Assembly: GCA_020055645.1 (NCBI GenBank)
Contig: CM034546.1
Span: forward strand, 3,534,001 to 3,598,000
Source: Tomocerus qinae
Lineage: Eukaryota > Arthropoda > Collembola > Entomobryomorpha > Tomoceridae
Direction of reading: 5' to 3'
DNA: 64,000 bases
Shown: piece by piece, positions 33,976 through 49,341 of the stretch
How positions within the stretch are numbered: the first letter of the stretch is position 1
Layout of the letters: every line of letters begins with the position of its first letter
Program-made: the position numbers and the translations under genes
The notes under the pieces: model-generated
What the model was told of the DNA's origin: nothing
Seen by the model: the letters and a program-made list of their open reading frames with translations, nothing else
The model's database searches: none

Positions 33976-36900
33976 ATAATATTTTATGTATCTTGAAGCA
34001 TTATAATATAATACTCTCATGTAATTGTCATCTAAATTAAGTTCCTATATAAATTTCCTATATATTATAGTAATAAATTATTTTTGAGGATACTAGCATT
34101 AATTATGCATAAAGTGTGATATCAGCTTTTTGAAGTTAATAAAATAAATGGCTTTTGATAATATTGTAAACGCCAAGGAGAATATAAAATTAAAACATTT
34201 ATTTCTTCCTACTATAAGTCTGCTTTGTCTTTTGGCACAATGACATTTAAAGCCGTCTGCACAAACTGACAACATTGAATATTCCTACTTACACTAAAAT
34301 ATTGATTTAAAACTGTATTAAGTCTAGTGGCGTGCTTTAAAATATTAAAACTAGATATCCAGGGAGGATAACATTTGCCCACTCTCCCAATTGCAGAGGC
34401 ATTCACCGGAATGAACCTACGTACAATATTACAATTATATACTAAATCTAGGTGTTGGTTATTGTCAATTCAGACAAAATTTCAACGTTGCTAGTTGTTA
34501 TACCGAAATGCATAACTGACTCCGTGAAGTTAAAACGTGTGTACGAAGCAATAATAATATCACGTATGAAATCGTAAATATCATGAAAACTAGCGATAAG
34601 AACGGTCAGCGGTAACTTCTACATACCATTTTTATGTGGTTATTTGTTTACTCGTTGAAATTCTATTCAGTTTTAAGAAGGTCATTTCACTCTATATTTT
34701 TTATTTTAAATAACTTTAATGCTGTTAGCGATCAGATCAATAATATACGAAAAATGTGAATAATCTCTCACTAACAAATAAGCCATGTTAATTTCAGAGT
34801 AAAATACTGGCCACTTTGCATATCCATTTAACATTTTTCTCCATTGCTAGACTCAAGTCGATAAAATGTTGTTCTATTTACCACGGTGACTGAATGTCGC
34901 GTTGAGCCAAGAACGAATTCATTGTACTTAGTATCAATAATCGATTACCTGCATATTTAAAATAGACCTAGACATAAATGTAATGATAATTTCACTCATA
35001 TATAATATCAGTACTAAAACTTAGCTTTGGATAAGTAATATAGTTGTGCTACTATATCGTAATAAAGGAAGACAAATTATTATTACTTACTATGACTGTT
35101 GTATACTTACTAATCCAAGCCGAATGTCTCATTTGCAGGCAGTATCCCTGACTGCCATTTATCACAACAAAATCAAACATTGGTTAGTGATTGAGATTGA
35201 ACTTATTGCATATTAAACAAGTATCCAGTCTTACCTACCTAGCAGAGAGATACATTGCATCATTTTATGTTATAAAGTACTGGATTTCAAGAGGAAAACT
35301 ACATGGCTTAAATAATACTTTGCGAAAATTATCTTCGGCACGGATTTCTCACCAATTTAGTTAATAATAACAATGTTACAGACAATACATAAACCAAAAT
35401 GTGCGTAAGTAAGTATAAATAATATGTGCGCAGAGTAATATAGCAAGATCTGGAAAAGATTAACATCTATTTCGCAATTCCCACGATTACAAAAAACCTT
35501 CTAATTCTCATTTACAGCTACCCTATACTGGCATTGAGTATTCATGTTACAATACAAAAAACTCCACGAAACAATTTACTCCATGATTCACACAAGAACA
35601 TGATTTTCCATATTCTCATTAAATAACTTCCTACCAGGCTCAATGGGCTTCTGAAAAGTAGTTAAGAATGTTAATATTAACCTGCTAGTTTGTTGTATCA
35701 ACATTTACTATGTTTAAATTGCAGTCTCCCAAAATAAGATGGAACATTACACATTTGAATGACATTTTTAAGAAAATTCAACCAAACCAACGTAGGACTG
35801 AAGACCAAATGACACGTCAGTACACTAAGGTTAGTTGACAAAATTTTCTGTATACCTCTAGATTTAAAATTTTAAATCAAACTCTTGAACTGAGTTACTT
35901 AAATCCTGAACTGAGTGAATCCTAAACTGAGTGAACTTAAATCCAGAAAATATAAGGCAATTTTTATACGCACAGTTTTTTTAATGGAATATTTATACTA
36001 TCTTTCAACTATATATTTTTATCTATTATATGAATGCATTTTTTTGTATTACAAACTTTATTTTTTACTGTTTTAGGAATAGCCTGGAATGAAAATGATA
36101 AGGTCACAATTATGATGAGCAATGAACCTGTAAAGTAGATTTAATTTTGAAATTCGTCGAAAACGATTTGAGATTTAGAGATCATAATTATTATTTTGGT
36201 TTAAGTTGACTACACTGGTGCTGAATTCCGCAAAATGCTGTATGTTCTCTTTTTAATTAGTTTCAACTTTATTTGTTCTTTATTTCTTGCTACGTATTTA
36301 TTATTTCCTATGTATTAATATTTTTATAGTTTGTGACAATTTCAAAGATGTTTCTATATAATATAATGTTACCCTTACTTGGAATTTCCACAAAATGAAA
36401 TAAAACACCAACAGCTGCATGTAAAAAATCAAATTCAGTAAAGGAGTATTCATTGCCTTATTACATATTTATGCATCTAGAAATTAAAATTGAGAGGCGA
36501 CGACAGACAAACAGTTCAAAATTAGTTGGACCGGTATATTGAGGAATTCTAAATGCATTTGATAGAAAATTATCTTAATGAATTGGATGCAGGAGTCAGT
36601 ATAAATAATTAAAACATTAACAAACCTAATATTACTTCATTACTCCATATCTTGGCATACTCTGAGACGTTTTCCAACTTTTGCAGACACCAGGGTTGTG
36701 GGTCGGGTTTTTTGGGGGTTTTTTGGCAAAAAACCCACCCCGCTTCACTTAAAAAACCCGGGGTTTATTGGGTTTTTTGGGTCTTTTTACAAAACATACC
36801 TATAATCATACCAAGGGAAACAGGCTTCCCATGATAGTATTGTATTACTAGCCAGATTCCGGGTCGTATGCATGCAATGTGCTCTAGTCAAAGTACAAAA

Positions 36901-37971
36901 GTTGCTACTCCAATATTTTTTGTAAGATTACAAGTTATAATTATAGCAGCAATATTCCAACTTTCTAACCAAATATTCCTACCATCCTACCTATACAACC
37001 CTACAATGTTGAGGGGAGTCTAGTCAATTGTTTTTTCATATACTTATAGAACGGCCTTGTGTACAAACGAGTATAGTTACTTCATACACATGTGAAAACT
37101 ATTGGCTTGTTTACAAAAATGGGTGACTAAATTTAAGGTAAATTTAAGTTTATCATTCTATCTTGTTTCCCCTGAAAACTATTGACTATTGTGTTACAAA
37201 AGTAGTATTCTGATTTTTGGTATTTTTGGTTTAAGTATCTACTCCTAAAAGCGTGAAGCTTTCAATCTTTCAAAACTCAGTACATAAGTATATGGTATAG
37301 CACATTTAAAAATAATATGTAAAAAACTTAAAATGTCTTCTTTTTTATCTGGGTTATCCAAAATTCCGAATGTGGAGAAACCATAACATTCAAATGCGCT
37401 TTTCAGTAATATGGGTAAATGTGAATGACTTGAATGACCTTAATTGAGTTACTTCCAATAAAGGTCGGTGAGCAAAATACTAACACGCTCAAGTTTTCCT
37501 CACTAATTTTCCTCAAACCTTGAACTAGTGGATTTGGTATCAATTTCCGTTTAAGCGGCTATGATAATAAATATTATTTATTAGTACAAATGAAAGTGTT
37601 AAATATAATTTGTTTATTACTCACCTCACAAATAAAAGTAAACTAAATAATGTAAATGTAGTTCGTTTTTACATACAAAGCAAAGTTATTGCATAAGAGA
37701 GCTTAGTTTAGTACCTCTGAATAACTATAACGAATGGAACTAATAACTTACATAATTAACAAATGTGGTTTTTACATATAAAGCTAAATATTTTCACAGG
37801 AAGTTTAATCATGGATAAAGTTTATCTGAAGCAAATTAGGTAAGGTATAATAAATAATTGTAATTATTACATGTGTAGTGTATCGCTTATAATTATGCTA
37901 CTAAAAATCATACTTTATTACACTCAGACTACATCTAATTGTATTGGTTGTGATTCTCTCAATTTTTTAAC
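33976..37971. other. 4 kb between GR and trefoil gene, duplicated in unit B
   Basis: No gene is visible. About 35445-36660 and 37340-37970 are duplicated at 59605-60790 and 61430-62124. At about 36688-36800, absent from unit B, there is a GGGTTTTTTGG/AAAACCC-rich insert beginning CAGGGTTGTGGG. It resembles the left end of the hAT MITEs nearby, but no right end or target duplication was found. Confidence 0.45.
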
Positions 37972-40900
37972 TTAACAGCTTTCAATACTCCAAACACTTT
38001 GGGTAATATTGCCTGCAGGGATCCATGTAAATACCCCACGCCTTTCACTGTCTCTTTTATAAATGTCACTGGCATACAGTCGCTCTCCACTATAATAGAT
38101 ATTTTCTATGTAACAATATTCACCCATGGAGCGAATATTGAATGCCCCATTGCTGATTGCATAGCCAGGAGTCCACGTAAACACATATCTACTCTCTAAA
38201 TTGAATTCATATCGTGATACGAACAAATACTCTCCCCAGTGCAAGTTTTTGATAACGAAGCCTGTCATATTATCTCCAAACTTCCCAATTTCAAACTTCC
38301 AATAGCTTTCTTTGGTTTTACCACTATGCCAGGTAAACACTGTACGTCTCTCATGATCGTGTAAGAAATAACTTCCAGCAGCATGAAGATACTCATTGTA
38401 TTCAACATTCCGAATGCATTGCCTCTTGGCAAAAATTGCATTTCTGATGCATGCAGGATAATTATCTCTAGCATCGGCCAAGTCTTTCCTTAATTCAGTT
38501 TCAACATTTTTGTAACTTTCCTGATTCATTAAATTGTTCATTCTATGTGCTATTAAAACCGCTTCTAAACTGTCCATGTCACTGCTATTTATTTTCCTAA
38601 ATATTGCAAGATGAATTAAAATCGATTCCTGCATATAACCTTGTGACCCTGCATAGTCAAAAACTGTTTCAAACCCTTTTGTATCATAAATGTCATTAAT
38701 TACAGCTTCAATAGTTTTACGAAATATTTCTGCACTGTACCTGTAAACGACGTGAGCAAACTGTATAATTCCACCATTTGAATATAGGGCGTACAGGACG
38801 GTCTAATGGTGTAAAAACCTGGCTGGCTGTCCGCATTCTTGGGTTCGAATCCTAAGAGCGCCTCAGGTTGTGTGTTAGTTAGTCTGGAACTGGGAGAAGC
38901 TGTCTTTGCCGTATATTCGTTATTAGCATTGATTTGCCTATCTTGGTGACAATATGACTATCTATCCTTACCCTGTCTGCAGTGTGCAGATTGCTCTCTT
39001 GGTTAGGTGTACACTACGAGTTTACCTAGTGATATACTGGACTGAGGAGCACATGCGAAGGGATGCGGGAGGTTGCGATGACTGTCACACCTAATGTGGT
39101 CAGCTCACCTAATCTTGCCACCTAAGCACAGATAGGTAGAGTACGGGACTGTGTAGGGCTGTACCACATAATGGTTCAGTACCCCTCACCAAAGTCTCTT
39201 CGTGTAAGTCTGTACACTCAGTAAAGTTGTCCGGGAGTCACTGCAAGTAAGCCACCCCAGGCTTGAGCGGTAGCATAGCTCTACTACTATAGTAGATGCT
39301 GTGCTCTCCCCCTAACACACACACCATTTGAATATGTTTTACTGTTTATACTATCTGTCAGCCTTTTCCTAGTTACGGCCTCAATAATTTCTTGAAGATT
39401 TTGTGCAGCAGTCTCGTGTTTAGACCTAATTTCATTGTCAGTATTTTTATAATTTACCTCAGTCATCAAATGGTTCATATAGTGTGATAATGTAATTAAA
39501 CTGAAAATGTCGACGCCATCTGCAACTATTTTTCTCAAAATTATAAGATGGATAAGCATTGTTTCTGGCAGGTGTGATTGTGCGATTGAATATTCCAGAA
39601 GTTTATTGATCTCTACTTTGGTATAAATGTCATTGATTACATCTGACATAATTTTAAAGAACAGGTTTTTGCTATACAAGTAAACATTATGCACTAATTG
39701 TTGGTCTTCAGAATTTTCAAATGTTCCGTTCAAAATACTACTAATAAACTTTTGCTTTGTCAAGTGTTCAATATTCCCTAGAGTATTATTTGCACTAAGC
39801 TCAAATTCAGATCTAAGTTGACTATCTACATTTGAATAATTTTCCTGGTCCATCAACATTTTGACACTTGCAGCCATCTGGGCAACTTTTACAGCATCCA
39901 AACTGGTATTGTTTTTAAGAATTATTAAGTGAATCATGATGGTTTCGTGTAAGTGTGATTGAGCGGATGCAAATTTTAAAAGTGTTTGGAAATCGACTGT
40001 ATCACGAAGGGCATTAATTACACGAGTTATAATGATGCTAAACAAGTCCTTACTGTACAAATAAAGATGACGAACTAACTGCCTTTCTTTAGATTTGGAA
40101 AATGTTTTGTTTAATATACTTCCAATAATATCTTGTTTGGCAATACGTTCTAAGTTTACTTTTAGATCTTTGCTGATATTTTTAGCTTCAGATATTAAAA
40201 CTGTTTCGGTCTTCTCGCTACTTATGACCATTGATTGGAGAGCTTTCTCAAACATTATTAAATCATCTACTGTAGCATTTTGACCTATGTTTACTTTCAC
40301 CAATTCTTTAAGGATATAAAATCGGGACCTGGTTTGAAATTGTTCGGCAAATGCAATCATTTCTTGTGCTTTTTGAGGATATTTTATCAGATACTTAAAC
40401 GTTATTGATTGCAAAAATTTTTCATCCCCGTCCTTTAAGCTTTGGTATGCTCTCTCAAATTTAGAGGAACTGATTGCCTCGACAATTTCCTTTTCTAATT
40501 CTAAGCCAAAATGTTTTAGACATGTCAATTGCTCATGGGTTGTACTCCTTTTCATTTCTAAGTCTGCAAACCTTTCTTCATGTTGTTCAGTACAATGCAA
40601 TATGTGCACTTTCTTTTGTTTTAAGAAAAGGGAATTTATTTTTTGAAATTTTAACTCTTCTGCTTTTAATTTAGACTCAAATTCAAATAAGGTTGTGTTA
40701 CCAGCAGTTAACGAATCTAATTGAGAATTCAAAGATGTTATATCCTTTTCCAAGATTGAGAATTTCTCTTCCAAAGTAATCAATGTTTCGTTAATCTCCC
40801 CAATAATAGAAAATTCTTTTTCTTTAAATACCAATTGGTCAAACCTTAATTTTAATAACAGCAACCGTACTAACAAATGATAATTGCTTTCCTCGTGCTG

Positions 40901-41245
40901 AAAGTAAGGGTTTTCCATTTCGGTGTACGCCAATGTCTTCACAGCAAACATTTCTGTCGCTAATTTTGATTTACTTGGCACATCAATTTTTCCAGTTAAG
41001 TTCATTTGCACTGTCATTTTGTCCAATTCAAATTGTGCCGCTGACAATTTGTCAATTATAATTTTCACGTTTGTTTTTCCGTTGTGACCTTCCGCCGCCA
41101 TTGTATTGTGGACAACGTCATTTCCAAAAGTACCAATTGGAGATGGTATATTTGGAGAATTAATTGCCAAAATGACAGAGCAATGTGTGACAAGAAACAA
41201 TAAACCAAAAATATGTTTAAAATTCTGTCTGGAGCTGTTGACCAT
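37972..41245 (-). pseudogene. Secreted helical-repeat plus beta-trefoil-like gene, split by SINE
   Basis: Apart from one insertion this is a single open frame. I place the start at 41245 because the Met there begins a signal peptide (HIFGLLFLVTHCSVILA); an in-frame Met at 41347 would put 34 residues before it. A coiled-coil-rich region follows, then three or more helical repeats of about 130 residues with motifs such as SILNxTFxxSExQQLVHNVY, LYSKxLF and AQSHLxETxxIHLxIL. The last about 150 residues hold three VFTW units (ERRTVFTWHSG, ESRYVFTWTPG, ERRGVFTWIP) about 45 residues apart, the layout of a beta-trefoil. Many NxT/S sites fit secretion. The SINE at 38786-39321 cuts the frame after KTYSN; without it the frame reads on (GGIIQFAHVVYRYSAEIFRK). 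Function unknown; binding of a glycan or small molecule is only suggested by the fold guess. Confidence 0.75.
38786..39321 (+). mobile_element. tRNA-derived SINE, 536 bp, 14-bp target duplication
   Basis: CACCATTTGAATAT occurs at 38772-38785 and 39322-39335. The 5' end has a tRNA-like head: an A-box-like GTCTAATGGTG near 38799 and a B box GGGTTCGAATCCT near 38846, about 45 bases apart. The body of about 430 bp is of unknown origin, and the 3' end is an ACACAC run. An internal pol III promoter is expected from the boxes. The insertion lies inside the trefoil gene in opposite orientation. Confidence 0.9.
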
Positions 41246-41347
41246 TATGGAATGACTTACAAAACGATTTTGATGACAACGTCCGTCAATAGGATTTTTC
41301 CTTTTTTGGGGATTGTCCAAGCCTTCTGCAATAACAAATACGTCCAA

Positions 41348-43189
41348 ATAAATGGTGATGATTGATAACTAAGCAATGTATTTATTTTAATCATAACATG
41401 ACTGTCTCTTTTCTCAGCTAGTTAACTATAGTGCTCTTTTTAAACCAGTTCTTAAAATAGAATACCAGATCGCTAGCCTTCATCTTTCTGTGACATTTAG
41501 GTTTTACATAAAACATGAGCCTAGTATATTGTTGGGGTTTTGAAGGGTAAGAAACGAAACCAAAGCAACAGTAATAAAAATTACGCTTCGTGTAGAAATT
41601 GGAAATCAGTGCTGAACTTAATTTTTAGTGCCAATTTTTAGTGGCTTCCGTGTAGCTAAAACAGCGTTTACATTTCTTTTGTATGACAGAGGTTGCAGCT
41701 GCCACCACAATATTACTTATGCAATAACAGATATACTTGTATAATGTTTAGTATTAATTATATTAAAGGTGACCTCGACGATGATGTTATGTAAATAAAT
41801 TTCTTTACTTTTTGTGGTTCAGTTTTTCCTTATTCGCTTGATCTAAGTGTAAATGTAAATAATTTTCGATTCATACTTCTAAATACCATTAAATCATTAA
41901 TATTACATACAACATATCTCTATAAACGTACCTTAAACCTAAAATACAACATTACTCTTAAGTACTGCTTAACTACCTCTTTGCTCTATATTTATTACTT
42001 GCAAAAAACCTAGCACAATGGGTTAGAATTAAGTAAATTTCAAATGCACTTTGACCCGATTTTCATCGATAGACCGATGATTATTTAGTTAAACGGTTGT
42101 TGTTGAGTCGCATTGAATGCCGAACGAGGCTATAGTTGTATATGAGTGAGACTCCAAAGTCATAATAATACTATGATATTAAAATAAATAATGGATTCAT
42201 GACAATGTTATGTGTACTGATCATTGTCTAGTGCATTTTGCATTTGTGGTGGCTACTTTAAGTTATGACTTTCGGGACTGTTTCCGTACGCCATTCGACT
42301 TATCTCTCCTTTTCCTAGAATCCTATTTGAACACACCCTATGCTACTTTGAAGTAATAATATGATTTCCACAATTTCAATACACCCTCAACTACATTCGT
42401 GTGTCCCTTTTTTGGGTTATTTACAGGAAAAATTCCGAAAAACTACAAAATTAAAAATGCTTACCCAAATAGTTTGGCTCTTTATTCTTGAATTTAAAGG
42501 CTCCATCGTTATCAGATTTGGCGTCACGGTCTAACTCATTTGGTACTTCAACTGCTTGCCGCTGAAGAAGATAGTGAAATGGAATTAAAACAAAGTAGGA
42601 AAGCCAGAAAATTATTAGAATGAGACAAATAATGTGAAGCTCTTTTGTGGTTTAATTGGTCTCTTTTCCATGTATTATCTACATCCGCTAACCTTAGTAT
42701 CAAATACCGGTATCAACTTCTGAAGAAAATACTTTAGTTGTGTAAGTAATGTAATCTTGAAAATAAGCGATGTCTATATATTCATTTAGGCATTATAACT
42801 AATAATTCCAACTTCTAAGAATGCTAAATATCTAAATATGCATTACATAATAACATGTATGTGGATTATAACATTTAATATTTTTAACAAAAGTTTTTAT
42901 TGGAATTTGGAATATGTTCTACATATTATTATTTTACTTACATACTATTCATTAATTTATATCTAATTACTAATAAAGTGATTAAATTGCTGTAAAAGCA
43001 TATTCCAGAAGTTACTCATTTCCAATTTCTAAATAGTCAGTAGACACCAATTGTATGGCAATATCTTCCAGCTTTTCTACTTCTTGCGGAAGCTTGTTAA
43101 TAGAAAATTAATTATATCATTCTACTAGCACTAACCATCAAATCAATATTAACATCAATTAACTGAAACAAAAACAAATCTTGTCGGAC
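41348..43189 (-). other. Possible RTK tail exons, otherwise no gene
   Basis: Three exon-like pieces on minus follow the kinase fragment. One at about 43022-43108 reads KLPQEVEKLEDIAIQLVSTD then YLEIGNE. One at about 42475-42551 reads RQAVEVPNELDRDAKSDNDG then AFKFKNKEPNYL, with acceptor CTTCTTCAG and donor GTAAGC. One at about 41280-41336 reads EGLDNPQKRKNPIDGR after acceptor TTATTGCAG. The pieces could be a kinase C-terminal tail, but the joins do not all keep frame. The rest (41390-42460 and 42560-43000) shows nothing. Confidence 0.35.
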
Positions 43190-45464
<2,275 letters not shown>

Positions 45465-46361
45465 ATGGCCACGTTGGAATTCTTGAAACCTTTGGATTTA
45501 TTTTTTAATATATTTGGAGAAAAATTATGGGCGTGTCCTTTGGATTGGAACTCTGCAACCAAAAAATTGAAATTCACTACAAATAAAAAGAAATTAGCGG
45601 TTTACTATTCCATGTTTGTTGTAATTGTGTTTCTTAATCTCGTGTTGCTAGGAGGATTGACCTCTCAAATATTTCATCCAACACTCAGTGCAGGGCATGT
45701 TATTATCCTAGCTTTCTTCACGATTATATTTTCCCTACTTTCTTTTTTCAGCTTCGTTGTTATCTCGAAATGGAAAACAGTAATATCTTTATTTAATTAC
45801 GTCTTTGTTCTTGATGCAGGATTTGCTGGTAAGAAATTCAAAAACTAAATTGCAGCAATTAAAATTATATTTTTAATTTATATTTTGATTCCAGGAAAAT
45901 ATATGAAATCAGGACCAATCAAAAATTCGAAACTCCTTGTCCATCTAATTTACATGACAATAAATCAAGCGTTATCAACGTCGTTTCTGCAATCTGTTCT
46001 GCTGGTATCATCTGAATTAAGTCCTCTCGTTGTTGTTTTGGAAAAGTATCCATGTTTAGATAATCTTGCTCTGCGCGTATTTCTAGTTCCTATTTTAACT
46101 ATTATTTTTGTCAATTTATGGTACCCTCCGTTACTGTCAGTGTACTTAGTTTTGCTGTATTCCTCATTTTATGTTTTTTGGTTGGACGTTATGACTGCTA
46201 ATATAACCAAGTCAACTAAATATGCAGCTGCAAAACTGTTTTTCAAATCCCATCCACCGCTGCATGCCTATGAAATGTTGATGATAATAAATACCCAATT
46301 TAGTAACGAATTCTTTTATGTGCTTGCACCTCCAGTTTTTCTGGTTGCGGCCCTTCTAAAT

Positions 46362-47270
46362 GGCTCATCCCTTCTACCCGACAACCGACGGCACAGTACC
46401 CGACAGCCGACACCACCCTACCCGACAACCAAACCCACCGCACCCGACAACCGACGCCCCAGGACCCGACACCCGACGACACCCCACCCGACTACAGACA
46501 CCACCGGACCCGACAACCAAAACCACCCCACCCGACTACCGACGCCACCGGACCCGACAATTGAATTTACAAAAAATTTTAAAAAAATAACTCAATATTT
46601 CGGAATCTCAAAATCTTAGGGTGGACTAGTAAAACCATTTCGTCCACTAGGAATAACCGTTTTGTCCGGATGAAATACATTTTATCCGGATACAATCACT
46701 TCTCCCATTGGACAAAAACCATTTTATCCAATTTGTCGACACGTCCCTTTCCGGATACTGCAACTGTGACTAGGATTGTTTAATTAATGTTTAGAATAAC
46801 ATTTTATTTTAAAACTTAGAGGGTAGGGTAGACTATACTACAGTTAATTTTTTATCATTGAGAAATGTTTAAGGTTCAATGCATTGCATAATCCAACCCA
46901 TGTCTGCCCTTTTTCATACGATTATCAACTTATTCAGATAACCTTTAAAAAATAATCATTCATAAAAAAATGAGCTATATAACTGTTTGTTTCTTTTATT
47001 CAAGTAGGCTCTCCACACACGCCTGCATAGCAACCACTATCTAAATGCATGTTAAAAAATGTTTTACATATGGCTTTATTCCTTCCGAAGGTTAAGGCCG
47101 ATTTTTAAGCGACTTTCTTTTTGGAATCCTGGACTTTCGAGGAACAAACGACGGTACCTGGATCATTGATATCGTTGGGCCCGTGTGGTTGCTATGAAGA
47201 CGTGGAGAGCCTCCTTAAGCATTTCTTTTATTAAACCAATTTTTAATTATTTTATTTATTACTATTAATA
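46362..47270 (+). repeat. Left terminal inverted repeat with GC-rich subterminal minisatellite
   Basis: 46373-46560 is a tandem array of about 20-bp units built on CCCGACAACC and CCGACNCCACC, strikingly GC-rich against an AT-rich background. Next come the CCGGAT/GTCC block (46640-46780), a GAGGGTAGGGTAGACTATAC stretch, and GGCTCTCCAC words at about 47009 and, in reverse sense, about 47203. Proline-rich open frames over the array are artefacts of the repeat. Confidence 0.9.
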
Positions 47271-47346
47271 ACCGTTTTTTCCGGATGAAATACATCTTAT
47301 CCGGATAAAATCACTTTTCCCATTGGACAAAAACCATTTTATCGTG

Positions 47347-47736
47347 AATGATTTAACGTAAAGAAACTATCTCCCACTTTTATTGAATTTTAAAGCAAAT
47401 TATCAAATTCTTAGTAACGTAAAATATCTTGTATTCTCTTCGAGGCAAAACCTTAAGAATTCAGAGGAACGCATCTTTATTAATGAAGATTTACCAGTCA
47501 ATACCAGAAAAGCCAGACATCTCCTGAGAGAAAAACAAAAGGAAGCATATAACTGCGGCATGATACCAAAAATTGATTATAATAAAAACAGCATAATCGT
47601 AGATGGAATAACTTACTACGTTATCAACGGAAAACTGGAGAAACTCAATTTGTACGGGGACATGACTAGAAAAAAGACGAATGCTGATACCTTTAGTCAA
47701 CCGATGGACGTCCTACAACAAGAAAATTATGACTGA
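47347..47736 (+). pseudogene. LINE ORF1 C-terminal fragment
   Basis: The frame reads VFSSRQNLKNSEERIFINED, LPVNTRKARHLLREKQKEAY and KIDYNKNSIIVDGITYYV. The run IFINEDLP, then R..LLRE, then IIVDGxxY is the typical C-terminal part of CR1/Jockey ORF1 proteins, which bind the element RNA. The N-terminal portion is missing, being cut at the insertion boundary. It ends 45 bases before the ORF2 start. Confidence 0.75.
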
Positions 47737-47781
47737 CAATTTGCCGAAAATCTGCCTCAAATTGAAAACAAACCACACAAG

Positions 47782-49341
47782 ATGTTAAATATAGCTCATG
47801 TGAATATACAATCTGTGCGGAATAAGCAACACTTGGTTAATGACATCTTGTGCTTCGAAAACTACGATGTGTTATGTTTAACGGAAACATTCCTAAAACA
47901 AGGTATTCTATCTCCGGATTTTAATGGATACGAAATTATAAGGAAGGACCGTATGTATAAAGGTAATGGGGGTATTTCATTTATCATAAAAAATAGCTAC
48001 AAACACAAAGAGTACAAATTCAAAAATGAGCTATTAAATTTAAATAATAATATCGAATTTTCTGACATCGTAGCTCAACATAATTATAATAAGTCCTGTG
48101 TTATAGTTTGTATATATCGTAGCCCAATATATGACAAAGAAACATTAGACAATGATTTTCTGTCCTTTGACATGATATTAGCGGAACTAAATGATATAAA
48201 TAAGCCAATTTTTATTATGGGTGACTTTAATTTAAATGACAAATATATAAAAGGGCTAATGTTAAGATTTAATAGACTACTGAATAATTATTCCTTTAAG
48301 CAATTCGTAACAACCACTACTAGAGGAGATGCAATACTAGATTTATTTATAAGTAATTACAATGAGGATAATATAAGTGTAAGCGTTGAGGACAAAGGTC
48401 TAGCTGACCACGATCTAGTTAATGCGATAATTAATTTCCCTAAACAAAAGAAAACTAAAAAAATTATATCAGTACGTAAAATAAATGAAAAGACAATGGC
48501 TAATGTAATAGATTTTATGGATCAGTGCGATAATATAATTCACGAAAATAGTACACTCGATGTAAAAGTTGACAGTTTAGCCAATAACATATTATTAGGA
48601 CTAAATACATTCGCACCCTATAAAAATATAAAAATAAAAAATACTGGGATTCGTAAACACCTCTCAAAGGAGACTCGTGATTTAAAAAGGAAACGTAATA
48701 TAGCATACAAAATATATAAAAAATGCCCTAATAAAAAGAATAAAGAAATTGTATCAAATTTTAATAAAACCCTCAAGAAGGCAATTAAAATTGACACAAA
48801 AAATTACACGAATTATCAAGTAGAAACGATAGGGGTACATGCTGCACTCAAAAATATAGTGACAATAGGAAAGCAAAAAACTAATAATAAAATTGAAATC
48901 CAAGCCGAAACCTTAAACAACTACTTTGTAGACGTATGTACATTACCTGAAAGCGGTGTTGATTCCTGTCTTGTAACAATGCACCCTAGCTTACCTAAGG
49001 TGACCAGTACATTTCAAATAGACAATGTGTCTGTAAACGAGCTGCAATTGGCGTGGAAAATGATCAAAAAGAAAAATTCAAGGTCCCATGACTACCTGAA
49101 TCTGTGTCCCACTTATATGAAGTACCTATTACAAAGTAAAAATGTTCAATACTCTCTACTTAATATTATAAACCATAGCATTAATAATAATTATGTAAGC
49201 GAAAACCTAAAAATATCGAAAATTATTCCGGTAAATAAAATTGAGATACCTAATGATGTAAGTGACTATAGGCCTGTCGCAATTCAGACAATAGTTTCTA
49301 AAATAATAGAAAAATGCGTTATTTACTTACTTACTAACTGA
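47782..49341 (+). pseudogene. LINE ORF2: intact AP endonuclease, RT core deleted
   Basis: 519 codons from ATG 47782, directly downstream of the ORF1 end. The endonuclease motifs are all visible in order: HVNIQSVRNK, CLTETFL, RKDRMYKGNGGISFIIK, VCIYRSP, IFIMGDFNLND, TTTRGDAILDLFIS and LADHDLV. This is the apurinic/apyrimidinic-type nuclease that nicks target DNA for reverse transcription. The linker (LKRKRNIAYKIYKKCP) and the start of the RT (KISKIIPVNK, DYRPVAIQTIVSKIIEKCV) follow, and then the frame ends. Motifs A to C of the polymerase (D, FADD) are missing, because the next bases already encode the far C-terminus in another frame. A non-autonomous, internally deleted copy. Confidence 0.85.

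Larger units (their letters stand above)
31690..41345. repeat. Large tandem duplication, unit A
   Basis: Unit A begins near 31690 (GGTATGGACATACGTAAGGAC) and unit B near 44439 (GGTGTGGACATACATAAGGAC), 12.7 kb apart. Matching landmarks in order are: the flank before the receptor, the receptor, the downstream flank (about 33976-34610 against 54829-55500), the block at 35445-36660 against 59605-60790, and the trefoil gene (37972-41245 against 62125 onward). In B the receptor and the intervening DNA have been expanded by later insertions. Confidence 0.85.

Noticed and set aside
36688-36800. hAT MITE starting CAGGGTTGTGGG
   Set aside because: No matching right end and no 8-bp duplication were found; left as an unclassified insert.
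38790-38870. tRNA gene
   Set aside because: A and B boxes are present, but no cloverleaf pairing is complete. The sequence is the head of a SINE with target duplications.
46360-46590. Proline/threonine-rich open frames on both strands
   Set aside because: They come from the GC-rich subterminal minisatellite of the transposon and have no start context or domain.
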